NCBI GenBank assembly: GCA_021204085.1
Contig: JAJPZY010000032.1
Coordinates: 1-42,009 of the forward strand
Length of the DNA stretch: 42,009 nt
DNA from: Clostridiales bacterium
GTDB lineage: Bacteria; Bacillota; Clostridia; Lachnospirales; Lachnospiraceae
Direction: 5' to 3'
Below are positions 25,780 to 34,383 of this stretch, one piece after another. The notes under the pieces were generated by a model. The model saw only the letters and a list, made by a program, of their open reading frames with translations, did no database searches and was not told the DNA's origin. Position numbers and translations under genes: made by a program. Numbering within the stretch: the stretch's first letter is position 1; the number at the start of each line of letters is the position of its first letter.

Positions 25780-27123
25780 TTATTCGTTTGCCGCTGCGTA
25801 CTGCTGCGCCCATCCGGCTACAAATGCGGTTTCCACATTTGACCAGTCGCCGCCCGCATCATACTGGTTCATTGCTGCCACAAGTCCCGCTCTCCACTCA
25901 TCTACATTCGGGGTATAGTTGAACGCCCAGTCCACACTGTATTTTCCTTCATCAATGTACTGATTTGCATACTGGAAGAAGACGTTCTCATTCTCAGCCG
26001 CCTGTTTATAAGGAATCTCACCGAACTGTTCCGCCATCATCGCAGTGCCTTCCTCAGATGTCACCAGCCAGTACATGAAATCCAGTGTCGCCTGCTGATC
26101 TTCCTCTGAAGCGTTGATATTCACCGCCCAACGGTTTTCTGTGCCGGATGCCAGTCCGGATTCTTCTTCTCCATCCACACCGATGTAAATCGGAATCATT
26201 GCCATCTCGTCATTCGCATAAACCTCACTCAAAGCAGCATATTCCCAGGTACCATTCTGGTAAAACACCGCGCTGCCCTCAAGGAACTCCCCTTCCGCAT
26301 CATATCCGCCGGTCGCCAGCGTAGAAGGATCATATGCGCTGTCCTCAATATAGAGATCCCAGATCTGTTTGAAATTATCCAGGTATGCACCCGTAATTTC
26401 CGCCGGAGTATCTGTCCAGCCATCGTCTACTGACTCATAATACAGCGGCATATTCGCCAGATGTCCGGTGAATCTCCAGGAAGAAGAGTCATCCATGCCG
26501 GAGGAAGTAAATGCGTCGAATCCAAGTTCATCTGCACGGGCATGAATGTCGTCTGCCACTGCCTTTAAGGTGTCAAAATTATTGATATCATCCAGGCTGT
26601 ATCCCGCCTGCTCCAGCAATGTCAGGTTTACAATAATACCAAAACTCTCATAACAGTAACCGATGGATACTGCCCGTCCCTCATCATCGTAGAGTGTGAA
26701 ATCATCCGTCGTCAGTTCATTGTACACATCTGTTCCGGTCAGGTCGATGCAATAACTTCCCCAGGTTTGAACACCGGCTGACGTTCCGACGACAAACATC
26801 GTCGGCGCTTCCGATTTATCCATCTCCGCTGTCAGAGTGGACTCATAATTACCGGATGCCGCAGTCACGACTTTTACCTCAATTCCGGTCTGTTCCGTGT
26901 AAGTAGCTGCGATTTCCTGCAATGCCTCATCTGCTTCCGGCTTGTAGTTCAGCCAGTAAACGGAACCTGATCCGCTTGAAGCTGACGAACCGCTCTCTTC
27001 TGCAGTGGACCCGCCGTCAGCCGCATCGGAAGACGAGCCGCCGGATGATCCGCATCCTGCGAGAAGTGACGCTCCCAGGACTGCCGCCAAACCCATTGTT
27101 GCAAATCTTTTTCTCTTCATCAT
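25780..27123 (-). CDS. Sugar ABC transporter substrate-binding lipoprotein (alpha-glucan locus)
   Basis: This 447-aa family 1 solute-binding protein has a lipoprotein signal ending in lipobox LAGC with Cys24, then a long Ser/Gly/Asp-rich tether to about residue 52. The mature part begins VYWLNYKPEADEALQEIA, a typical sugar-binding start. It should deliver an alpha-glucoside to the permeases encoded downstream. GAGGG lies about 7 nt before the start; ATG 27120 is equally possible. A candidate promoter lies upstream, so it can be expressed separately from the kinase and the first lipoprotein gene. Confidence 0.92.
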   Translation of the reverse strand: MMKRKRFATMGLAAVLGASLLAGCGSSGGSSSDAADGGSTAEESGSSASSGSGSVYWLNYKPEADEALQEIAATYTEQTGIEVKVVTAASGNYESTLTAEMDKSEAPTMFVVGTSAGVQTWGSYCIDLTGTDVYNELTTDDFTLYDDEGRAVSIGYCYESFGIIVNLTLLEQAGYSLDDINNFDTLKAVADDIHARADELGFDAFTSSGMDDSSSWRFTGHLANMPLYYESVDDGWTDTPAEITGAYLDNFKQIWDLYIEDSAYDPSTLATGGYDAEGEFLEGSAVFYQNGTWEYAALSEVYANDEMAMIPIYIGVDGEEESGLASGTENRWAVNINASEEDQQATLDFMYWLVTSEEGTAMMAEQFGEIPYKQAAENENVFFQYANQYIDEGKYSVDWAFNYTPNVDEWRAGLVAAMNQYDAGGDWSNVETAFVAGWAQQYAAANE

Positions 27124-27201
27124 AAATTTTCCCTCTTTTCTTTTAAGATAAATAAACGGGTTACCTGTTGGTATCTATCCTAGCAAAAAGAGGGAAAATC
27201 C

Positions 27202-27230
27202 TTTAACAATTTGAAAACCTTTTCTGTCAA
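27202..27230 (-). promoter_or_regulatory. Candidate promoter before the binding-protein gene
   Basis: On the minus strand TTGACA (27225-27230) is followed after 17 bp by GTTAAA (27202-27207), a poor -10. A perfect -35 with a weak -10 fits a promoter that needs an activator such as the AraC-type regulator of this locus. This is inference from spacing only. Confidence 0.4.
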
Positions 27231-27250
27231 AAAAAATACTTTTTGTTTTT

Positions 27251-28606
27251 CTAATTCTCCGCGTTAAACTCCCGGACGCTCTCATCCTCCGCCGCAAGAA
27301 ACTCTTCCACAGAAATCTTGCCCTCGATCAGCAAAGGAAGATATGTCCCCAGCGTTTCCTCCTGCAAAATAGAGTTCCAATTGGCCTGATAGTTCGGAAC
27401 AAACTGCTCTGCGCCGCTGTATGCTTCCAGATAGTCCGCCAACGCCTGACTGCCGTCCGCGCCGCCATCCGCAAACAGAGCTTCTTTTTCCTCAAGATTT
27501 TGCTGCGTCCGGAACTTAAAAAATTCTATCGCCCCCTCTTTCACTTCATCGGAATAAGAGGATACCAGCGCCCATCCGAAGGTCTCCGGCGAACTGATCA
27601 GCACATTCCCGGGGAAGGCGGAAAACCGTACCGTATCCGCCATCTCCTCCGGGATCTCCTCGATCATCCAGTAACCGTTCGCGATCATTGCCACATCTCC
27701 GGCAAAGAAATGCGTATAGGCCACATCAAAATCCTCATATATGGCGTCATCCGTTGTATAGGAAAAAAGCTTTACCAGCGTCTCCGCAATCTCCTCCCCG
27801 GTTTCATTCCGGTAAGTCTTTGGATATAACGTTTTCAAAAACGCCTCCCCCTCCTCGGTACCCGCCGCCTTCGCGGTAGCAATGAGCATCGGCGCCCAGG
27901 CCGTGCCTTCCGTGTGCAGTGCCAACGGCGTAATCCCGGCCGCCTCCAGCCGATCACAGCAATCCCAGAATTCCTCCCAGGTTTCCGGAAACTCCGTAAT
28001 TCCCGCCTCGGCAAAAAGCTCCTCATTCCAGAAAATACCGGAACAGGAAAAAGCCATCGTGCTCTCGGGTGCCAGATAAATGCTTCCGTCCTCCTCCGTA
28101 ACACTCTCCAAAACCGCTTCTTCGATTATCCCTTTCCACTCTTCATCACTGTTGATATACGAGGACAGGTCCTCGATCCGTCCCTCCTCGATCATGCGGT
28201 TATAAAATGACGGCAGCAGACGCAGGCTGGTCAGAATCGACGGCAAATCATCCGTCACATTCAGCCGCTTCATGTTCTGCCGCTCCTCCTGTTCCGTCTC
28301 CATCACCCACTCCACATCCAGATGGTAAACATCCTCATAAGCCTCATTAAATGCCTCCACCAGACTCTCATCACTTTTGACGCCGGTGCTCGGGCTGACC
28401 ATCAGAATAATCGGGATTTCCACGGTTCCTTCCGTCAATGTCTCCCTGTCTTCCATCTGCGCGCTCTCCGACAGCAGATCCTCCTCCTGCACACTCCCCG
28501 CCCCGGTAGTTCCCGTATTCACACTGCATCCCGCGGCAGACGCCAGGACAGCTGCGCCCGCGCAGATTGCGGCGATTTCAGCGATAATTCTTTTCCTGTA
28601 TCTCAT
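27251..28606 (-). CDS. Solute-binding lipoprotein next to the sensor kinase
   Basis: This 451-aa family 1 solute-binding protein has a signal peptide with lipobox SAAGC and Cys27, and an acidic mature domain starting near residue 60 (VEIPIILMVSPSTG). It lies between the YesM-type kinase (65 nt upstream) and the main binding-protein gene (127 nt downstream). Two different binding proteins serve one permease pair, so this one may be a ligand-presenting partner of the kinase rather than a transport subunit, as known for some extracellular-sensing systems. That role is inference; it could also be a second transport receptor. Confidence 0.85.
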   Translation of the reverse strand: MRYRKRIIAEIAAICAGAAVLASAAGCSVNTGTTGAGSVQEEDLLSESAQMEDRETLTEGTVEIPIILMVSPSTGVKSDESLVEAFNEAYEDVYHLDVEWVMETEQEERQNMKRLNVTDDLPSILTSLRLLPSFYNRMIEEGRIEDLSSYINSDEEWKGIIEEAVLESVTEEDGSIYLAPESTMAFSCSGIFWNEELFAEAGITEFPETWEEFWDCCDRLEAAGITPLALHTEGTAWAPMLIATAKAAGTEEGEAFLKTLYPKTYRNETGEEIAETLVKLFSYTTDDAIYEDFDVAYTHFFAGDVAMIANGYWMIEEIPEEMADTVRFSAFPGNVLISSPETFGWALVSSYSDEVKEGAIEFFKFRTQQNLEEKEALFADGGADGSQALADYLEAYSGAEQFVPNYQANWNSILQEETLGTYLPLLIEGKISVEEFLAAEDESVREFNAEN

Positions 28607-28670
28607 CCTTCCTCCTTCCGGGTTCTTTATACGTATGTCCGCTCAGGCATCGTGAGATGTTTTCTTGCAA

Positions 28671-30446
28671 TTACTCATCTGCCCCCGGCAACCGTATGAC
28701 ACACCAGGTCCCGGTTTCATCCGTTTCATATCCAAAACGAATGCCCTCCCCGTACTGCAGCCGCAGCCGCGTCACAAGATTAACCACTCCATAACCATGC
28801 TGCCCATCCGGGAAACAGTTTTTCATCTCTGTGATCGGCAATTTTATCAGACCATTTAAGAGATTTTTCATATCCTCCCGCATCGGCGTTCCGTTATTAT
28901 ATATCGTGAGGCTCAGACCGCCTTCATCATCCTCCACGGTAATCCGGATCAGGCCTCCCTCATATATCTCACCAAACCCGTAATGCAAAGCATTCTCTAC
29001 CAGCGGCTGCAGAATCAGCTTCAGCATCAGCCTTCGCCGCACCTCAATGTCACATTCAATCTCATAACGAAACAGGTTTTTATTCCGGATCTGCTGGATT
29101 TCCATATAGCTCCTGACATTTTCCAGTTCATCCTCCACGGTAACCATCTCACTGCCCTTGGACAGGCACAGCTTCAGGTAGCGGGACAGCGCCTGAATCA
29201 TCTGCATCGTCGTCTCCTCTTTATTGATGCGGGCCAGCATATAAATCGTATCCAGCGTATTATATAAAAAATGCGGATTAATCTGTGCGATCAGCGTATT
29301 CATCTCGCTTTTCTGAAGTTCCCGCTCCTGATTCCGGATATCCTCCAGAAGCTGCTCGATATTGTGGAGCATTTCATTATAGGACTGCCCAATCTGATCT
29401 AATTCCGTGTTGGTATGCAGGTCGACGGTATGTTTAAAATCCTTTCCGTCAAACTCGCTCATAGTATCACTGATATAGCGGATCGGGCGGGTAAAGCGTC
29501 TCGCAAACAGCAGACTGAGAACAGCCGCCATACATCCTGCCAAAAGGAAAATAATGACCAGCACCATCTGAATCTGACTTAGGCCGCTGTTTAATGTACT
29601 GTTCGGAACATAAGTGAAAATCGTATACCCACAGTCTGCCTGACGATAGAGAAGATATCTGCCGCTCGCCGTTTTCTTCGAAACGACTGACGACGCATCC
29701 TGCGGCGTCCCGGATAGTATTTCAGACAGTACTGCAATCTGCTCCAGATCTTCATCTGCAACCTCCTGCCCTTCCGGGAGCCACAGCGCGCAGATGTCCC
29801 CCTCCGCCGTCATCACGCCGACGCCAACCTCGTCCGATAAATCCTCCTCATCAATAATTTCCTCCAGGAATTCCTCGCTCATTTTCAGGAACAGCATCCC
29901 CGGTTCATGAGAATACTCCAGGCTTCGCACATACCTCCCGATAAAGAGAGCCATTTCCCCGTCTCCGAACAGATTGTCCTCCGTCCAGATCCACTGGGTC
30001 TTTGCATAATCTTCTCCCAGAGTATCCGCCAGACCGCTCGCCAGAAAATCATCATAGGAAACTTTGGAATACGACTTTGTATAGACGTTGCCCTTATTAT
30101 CCACATAACAATACTCTTCGACATTTTCCAGATTGATATACGCAAAATACTTACTAAGAGAATTTTGTTCATCCCCCGTCAGCCCTGTAGAGAGAAGACT
30201 TTCCTGTACGCTGTCGTACAAAATACACTCTGCCGTTACTTCATCGGTCTTCTGAAACAGGTTTTCAATGGTCATCCCCATTTTTTCGGTCATGTACACA
30301 TAACTTTCCACGATTGTCGAGGCCATATTCTGACGAGTGTATGTCAACACACAGACACTGGACAACAACAAGGCGATCAACAGGATCGCCACCATATTTG
30401 AAAAATATTTTCTTCGGATTCCGTATCTTCTGTTCTTTTTCATCAT
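28671..30446 (-). CDS. YesM-type sensor histidine kinase
   Basis: This 591-aa membrane kinase has a first membrane segment at about 19-36, an extracellular sensor region of about 250 residues (40-290), a second segment at about 292-315, a HAMP domain, and a His_kinase domain with the phospho-acceptor His392 in QINPHFLYNTLD. The ATPase part contains LVENALHYGF (N box) and the glycine-rich GYGVVNL. It should phosphorylate the AraC-type response regulator encoded further down the same strand. The ribosome binding site is AGAGG with two adjacent ATG codons. Confidence 0.92.
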   Translation of the reverse strand: MMKKNRRYGIRRKYFSNMVAILLIALLLSSVCVLTYTRQNMASTIVESYVYMTEKMGMTIENLFQKTDEVTAECILYDSVQESLLSTGLTGDEQNSLSKYFAYINLENVEEYCYVDNKGNVYTKSYSKVSYDDFLASGLADTLGEDYAKTQWIWTEDNLFGDGEMALFIGRYVRSLEYSHEPGMLFLKMSEEFLEEIIDEEDLSDEVGVGVMTAEGDICALWLPEGQEVADEDLEQIAVLSEILSGTPQDASSVVSKKTASGRYLLYRQADCGYTIFTYVPNSTLNSGLSQIQMVLVIIFLLAGCMAAVLSLLFARRFTRPIRYISDTMSEFDGKDFKHTVDLHTNTELDQIGQSYNEMLHNIEQLLEDIRNQERELQKSEMNTLIAQINPHFLYNTLDTIYMLARINKEETTMQMIQALSRYLKLCLSKGSEMVTVEDELENVRSYMEIQQIRNKNLFRYEIECDIEVRRRLMLKLILQPLVENALHYGFGEIYEGGLIRITVEDDEGGLSLTIYNNGTPMREDMKNLLNGLIKLPITEMKNCFPDGQHGYGVVNLVTRLRLQYGEGIRFGYETDETGTWCVIRLPGADE

Positions 30447-30702
30447 TCACTCATTTTCCTCTGTATATAACTGCTGCAATGCCCCATTTTTCGGCTGATT
30501 TTCATTACTGCTTCATATTAGCCGAAATCACCTGGTAATGCCAGAGCACCTGAAGTATTTTCGTTACTGTCAAATTACACCACCTCTGTAAAATACTCTA
30601 TCAATTCAAAAACTTTTTTTATCATAAATTATACTTTTTAACAGGCAATGAAATGGCAAAAAATCTGAATCATCCTGCTTTTATTTTTCCTACTATGAAA
30701 CC

Positions 30703-30744
30703 AAAAAACAGAAGACGGATAACCCTCAAATCATCCGCCTTCTG
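30703..30744 (-). terminator. Terminator of fucO
   Basis: On the minus strand CAGAAGGCGGAT (30733-30744) pairs with ATCCGTCTTCTG (30709-30720), 12 bp with one G-U, followed by TTTTTTGG. This is a strong Rho-independent terminator for the dehydrogenase gene. Confidence 0.9.
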
Positions 30745-30777
30745 CTCTTTCATCTCATTACTTATTATTTATAATCC

Positions 30778-30846
30778 CTATCCGCCGATTTCTGCAGGCT
30801 CCCACAGTAATCTGCCAAACAGCGCCTTAAAATCTTCAATAGTCTC
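30778..30846 (-). pseudogene. Duplicated 3' end of fucO
   Basis: Immediately after the fucO stop, and in the same frame, 22 codons read TIEDFKALFGRLLW and end at TAG 30778-30780. They repeat the fucO C-terminus SIEDFKALFRKLM at amino-acid level with several synonymous and non-synonymous changes. This looks like what is left after deletion between two tandem dehydrogenase genes. It has no start codon of its own and would be translated only by read-through of the fucO stop. Confidence 0.75.
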
Positions 30847-31989
30847 CTACATCAATTTGCGGAACAACGCCTTAAAGTCTTCAATAGAGGCATCCTTCGG
30901 GTTGCCGGGTGCACAGGCGTCCGCAGCGGCAGACTCGGCCAGGAAATCCAGATCCTCCTCTTTCAGCTTGTCAAGCTTTGTGGGAATTCCCACATCTACA
31001 GACAGCTGGCGGACAGCGTCAATGGCAGCCCTGCGATAAGCGGCCTGATCCATGCCGGTCGTATCCACGCCCATCGCCTCCGCGATATTCTTATACTTAT
31101 CACCGGTAGCTTCCTGATTAAATTCCATAACGATCGGAAGCATCATCGCGCAGGCCACACCGTGAGGAGTGTCATACACAGCTCCCAGCGTATGTGCCAT
31201 GGAATGAGCAATGCCCAGACCTACATTCGAGAAAGCCATTCCTGTGACAAACTGACCCAACGCCATGCCTTCCCGGCCTTCCTGCTCATTCTGCACAGCC
31301 GCGCGAAGATTTTTCGCAATCAGCTTGATTGCCTCCAGATTCAGGCAGTCAGCCAGCTCCCAGGCAGCTTTGGTAGTATAACCCTCAATCGCATGTGTCA
31401 GCGCATCCATGCCGGTAGCGGCTGTCAGCCCCTTCGGCATTGTGGACATCATATCCGGATCTACGATCGCGATATCCGGAATATCATTTACATCCACGCA
31501 GACGAACTTGCGCTTTTTCTCTACATCCGTGATTACATAATTGATCGTCGCCTCGGCCGCCGTGCCGGCAGTCGTGGGAACAGCGATCGTGTACACAGTA
31601 CGATTCTTTGTGGGTGCCACGCCCTCCAGAGAACGGACATCAGCAAACTCCGGATTGTTGATGATAATGCCGATGGCTTTCCCGGTATCCATCGATGAAC
31701 CGCCGCCAATCGTGATCATATAATCCGCGCCGGATTTTTTGTATGCCTCCACACCGCTCTGAACATTCTCAATCGTCGGGTTCGGCTTAATGTCAGAATA
31801 AACTTCGTAAGCCATACCGGCCTCATCCAGCAGATCCGTGACTTTTTTTGTGACATTGAACTTCACCAGATCAGGATCAGAAGCAATAAATGCCTTTTTC
31901 AGTCCCTTTGCCTTCACCAGACCGGGAATCTCCTGGATCGCACCTTTTCCATGATAGGAGATGCCGTTGAGCACAAAACGATTAACCAT
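30847..31989 (-). CDS. fucO: Iron-dependent alcohol dehydrogenase, lactaldehyde reductase type
   Basis: This 380-aa group III iron alcohol dehydrogenase closely resembles lactaldehyde reductase FucO, which reduces lactaldehyde to 1,2-propanediol in anaerobic fucose or rhamnose breakdown. The NAD-binding GGGSSMD is at 95-101, and metal ligands Asp195 and His199 in TGMDALTHAIEGY match E. coli FucO positions to within one residue. The other two ligands are the histidines in GIAHSMAHTLGAVYDTPHG. NPEFADVRSLEG is shared with FucO. AGGAGG precedes the start. It is monocistronic with its own terminator, and no fucose or rhamnose genes are in the window, so a broader aldehyde-reducing role is possible. 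Confidence 0.9.
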   Translation of the reverse strand: MVNRFVLNGISYHGKGAIQEIPGLVKAKGLKKAFIASDPDLVKFNVTKKVTDLLDEAGMAYEVYSDIKPNPTIENVQSGVEAYKKSGADYMITIGGGSSMDTGKAIGIIINNPEFADVRSLEGVAPTKNRTVYTIAVPTTAGTAAEATINYVITDVEKKRKFVCVDVNDIPDIAIVDPDMMSTMPKGLTAATGMDALTHAIEGYTTKAAWELADCLNLEAIKLIAKNLRAAVQNEQEGREGMALGQFVTGMAFSNVGLGIAHSMAHTLGAVYDTPHGVACAMMLPIVMEFNQEATGDKYKNIAEAMGVDTTGMDQAAYRRAAIDAVRQLSVDVGIPTKLDKLKEEDLDFLAESAAADACAPGNPKDASIEDFKALFRKLM

Positions 31990-32088
31990 AAAATACTTCC
32001 TCCTTTTATTCTTCTTCCCGCCCTTCGGCAGGTATTTTAAAAAATTATAAAAGAACCCTTTGCATGGGAAAAAACGTCATTTTTCTGA

Positions 32089-33492
32089 TTATTCCCTTCC
32101 GTCCCAGCAATATGTACATAATTTATCTTTCTCAATCCCGACCGCCTCAAGCATATCGTCCAGACGATGGTAACGCAGGGAAGTAAAGTTCAGCTTTTTA
32201 CAGATGGCGTCTACCATATTCTGGTACCTCTCGGAATCCGGATCTGCGTACTCTTCCAATACTTCACGGGTCACCTCACCGCCTTCCAACTCCTCGACGA
32301 CCTTTCGGCCGATCAGCTCCAGCTCCGAGGTGGATCTGGAGAAATTCAGATATTTGCAGCCGAACAGCAGCGGCGGGCAGGCCGGGCGGATATGGACTTC
32401 CTTCGCCCCGCTCTCATACAGAAACTCTGTCGTCTCGCGCAGCTGTGTCCCGCGCACGATGGAATCATCGATCAGAAGCAGCCGCTGCCCGCGGATCAGG
32501 TCATGCACCGGGATCAGCTTCATATGTGCGATGAGATTCCTTTGCTTCTGCATCGTCGGCATGAAGGACCGCGGCCAGGTCGGCGTATACTTGATAAACG
32601 GTCTGGAAAACGGAATTCCGGCTTCATTGGCGTAGCCGATGGCATGCGCTGTCCCGGAATCGGGCACCCCGGCGACCACATCAACTTCCACGTTATCGCG
32701 CCTTGCCAGAAGCTTTCCGCAGTTGTAGCGCATCTGCTCCACGCTGACACCCTCATATGACGCGGAAGGATAACCGTAATATACCCAAAGGAACGTACAG
32801 ATCCTCATCTTATCTCCGGGAGCAACCAGCGTCTTCACCTGATTCGCATCAAAGACGACCACTTCCCCGGGACCGAGCTCCCGCACATCCTCATATCCCA
32901 GATTCAGATAGGAAAAGCTCTCAAAACAGGCACAGTACGCGCCGTCTTTTTTCCCGAGCACCACCGGTGTCCGTCCCATCTTGTCTCTGGCGGCATAAAT
33001 ACCCTTCGGCGTCAGGATCAGCATGGAAAGTGAACCGTCAACCGTATCCAGCGCATAGCGGATTCCCTCAATCAGATTGTCCTTCTGGTTGATCAGCGCC
33101 GCTACCAGCTCCGTCGGGTTGATCTCCCCGTTGCTCATTTCAAAGAAATGTGTCCGCCCCTTTAAAATTTCCTCCACGATTGTGTCTGCATTGTTAATCT
33201 TGCTGATGGTCGTGATCGCAAATGTACCGTGGTGCGAGCGCACCAGAATCGGCTGTGCCTCGTAGTCCGAAATACAGCCGATGCCGAAATATCCCTCCAG
33301 CTCGTCCAGTTCCTTTTCGAATCTTGTCCGAAACGGCGATCCCTCAATGCTGTGAATCGATTTCTTAAAACCATTCTCCCCATAAACCGCCATTCCTGCT
33401 CTGCGCGTTCCGAGATGGGAATGGTAATCCGTTCCGAAAAACAGATCAAACGTACAACTTTCCTGTGACGCAACGCCAAAAAAGCCTCCCAT
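32089..33492 (-). CDS. PurF-like amidophosphoribosyltransferase lacking the catalytic cysteine
   Basis: This 467-aa protein has the two-domain layout of amidophosphoribosyltransferase: an N-terminal Ntn glutaminase-like domain (1-230) and a phosphoribosyltransferase domain with the PRPP loop LLIDDSIVRGT (339-349). Four cysteines at positions expected for a 4Fe-4S cluster are kept: Cys232, Cys379, Cys459 and Cys462. The N-terminus is MGGFFG, so the cysteine that follows Met in true PurF and attacks glutamine is glycine. It may use ammonia or have another role. The start at 33492 has AGGAGG 8 nt upstream; in-frame starts at 33516 and 33582 also give no cysteine at position 2 in a PurF context. 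Confidence 0.85.
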   Translation of the reverse strand: MGGFFGVASQESCTFDLFFGTDYHSHLGTRRAGMAVYGENGFKKSIHSIEGSPFRTRFEKELDELEGYFGIGCISDYEAQPILVRSHHGTFAITTISKINNADTIVEEILKGRTHFFEMSNGEINPTELVAALINQKDNLIEGIRYALDTVDGSLSMLILTPKGIYAARDKMGRTPVVLGKKDGAYCACFESFSYLNLGYEDVRELGPGEVVVFDANQVKTLVAPGDKMRICTFLWVYYGYPSASYEGVSVEQMRYNCGKLLARRDNVEVDVVAGVPDSGTAHAIGYANEAGIPFSRPFIKYTPTWPRSFMPTMQKQRNLIAHMKLIPVHDLIRGQRLLLIDDSIVRGTQLRETTEFLYESGAKEVHIRPACPPLLFGCKYLNFSRSTSELELIGRKVVEELEGGEVTREVLEEYADPDSERYQNMVDAICKKLNFTSLRYHRLDDMLEAVGIEKDKLCTYCWDGRE

Positions 33493-33559
33493 AAATGAAT
33501 CCTCCTGTGTCTCCATATATAAATCATGCGCCGCCCCGACATTTACGTCGTGCAGCCGC

Positions 33560-33637
33560 GTACAGCATAAAGAACAGCTCACTAATCCTTTCGCGCTTAT
33601 TTCCGGAATGCTGTACCCGGGCGCATCTCGCGCCCGG
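33560..33637 (-). promoter_or_regulatory. Structured leader upstream of the PurF-like gene
   Basis: On the minus strand a hairpin with an 8-bp GC-rich stem (33617-33624 with 33630-33637, 5-nt loop) is followed directly by a stem formed by GTACAGCAT (33608-33616) and ATGCTGTAC (33560-33568) around about 39 nt. The stacked stems abut without a gap and lie about 70 nt before the start codon. No known riboswitch consensus was recognised. A cis-regulatory RNA is plausible but unproven. Confidence 0.5.
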
Positions 33638-33692
33638 TATCTGCAATCAGTTTAACATGGTTCACGCAAAAAAGATATAAGAAATCGTCAAA

Positions 33693-34235
33693 ACCTTTTT
33701 GTTACTATGGCGGATACGGAGAAGGGGTGCTTTTCACCGGTCATACAAACGTCCTTTTCCCACACACTACGGACTGTCTTTATTCGTCCGTGCCGCAGTC
33801 GTGCTCTGGTTAACTTTTTCCCGCACACTACGGACTATGCTCACTTTTCTGCCTTTTTTGTCCGTATAACTTGTATTTTTATACGGACTATTTTTCCTGA
33901 TGTAGTGTTTTCGTCCGTATACTGTACCACACCATACGGACGATTTTATCCTAAGTACTGGTTTTGTCCGTATATGGTACAGTTCAATACGGACTGATTC
34001 GCTTTGTGTGCGCGCTTAGTCCGTACATTATACCGCTCTATACGGACGATTTCGTCTTATACACTTCTCCCGTCCGTATACTTAACTATTTCGTACGGAC
34101 TGCTTTGCTCAATATACGGTTTATGTCCGTAAGCAACATCATTTCGTACGGACCAATTCATCCTATATATTATTTTGATCCGTATGTATCTATACCATAC
34201 TCATAAAAGCGGACACACGAACCTTTTATACGGAC
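33693..34235. repeat. Array of 53-bp units with dyad arms GTCCGTAT / ATACGGAC
   Basis: Six complete 29-bp dyads begin at 33860, 33913, 33966, 34019, 34072 and 34125, exactly 53 bp apart, each followed by a 24-bp T-rich spacer. All six keep GTCCGTA at the left and TACGGAC at the right end, but the 15 bp between the arms and the spacers are different. A further right arm in register ends at 33835, and a degenerate left arm (ATCCGTAT) begins at 34178. Looser half-units occur at 33714-33721, 33751-33774, 33786-33792 and 34227-34235. The unit length is not a multiple of three, so it is non-coding. It lies between the PurF-like gene and bceB. Confidence 0.9.
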
Positions 34236-34277
34236 CAGCTCATCGTATTTACCTTTTTTATCTGTACAAAACACGCT

Positions 34278-34305
34278 GGCATTTCGAAAATTCAAGAGAA
34301 ATGCC
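34278..34305 (-). terminator. Hairpin after bceB
   Basis: GGCATTTC (34278-34285) pairs perfectly with GAAATGCC (34298-34305) across a 12-nt loop. On the minus strand the next bases are AGCGTGTTTTG, so the T run is displaced and weak. It lies about 80 nt past the bceB stop and may end that operon before the repeat array. Confidence 0.45.
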
Positions 34306-34383
34306 CTTCTATAGTCTGGTCGACGAGTAAAAAGTTACGAAGATGACATCAGCATAATTAGCTACCTCCATGAAAAGCACATT

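Noticed and set aside
33707-34206. Plus-strand reading frames across the dyad array (96 and 80 codons)
   Set aside because: The 53-bp unit rotates the frame, so the same motif is read in all three frames; no ribosome binding site or family resemblance.
33751-34235. CRISPR array
   Set aside because: The spacing is regular, but only the 7-8 bp arms are conserved, the interiors of the would-be repeats differ, spacers are a constant 24 bp of T-rich sequence, and there are no cas genes.
34321-34375. Leader peptide after bceB with a GGAGG site (MLMSSS)
   Set aside because: Only seven codons, no downstream gene to regulate at that distance, and no supporting structure.
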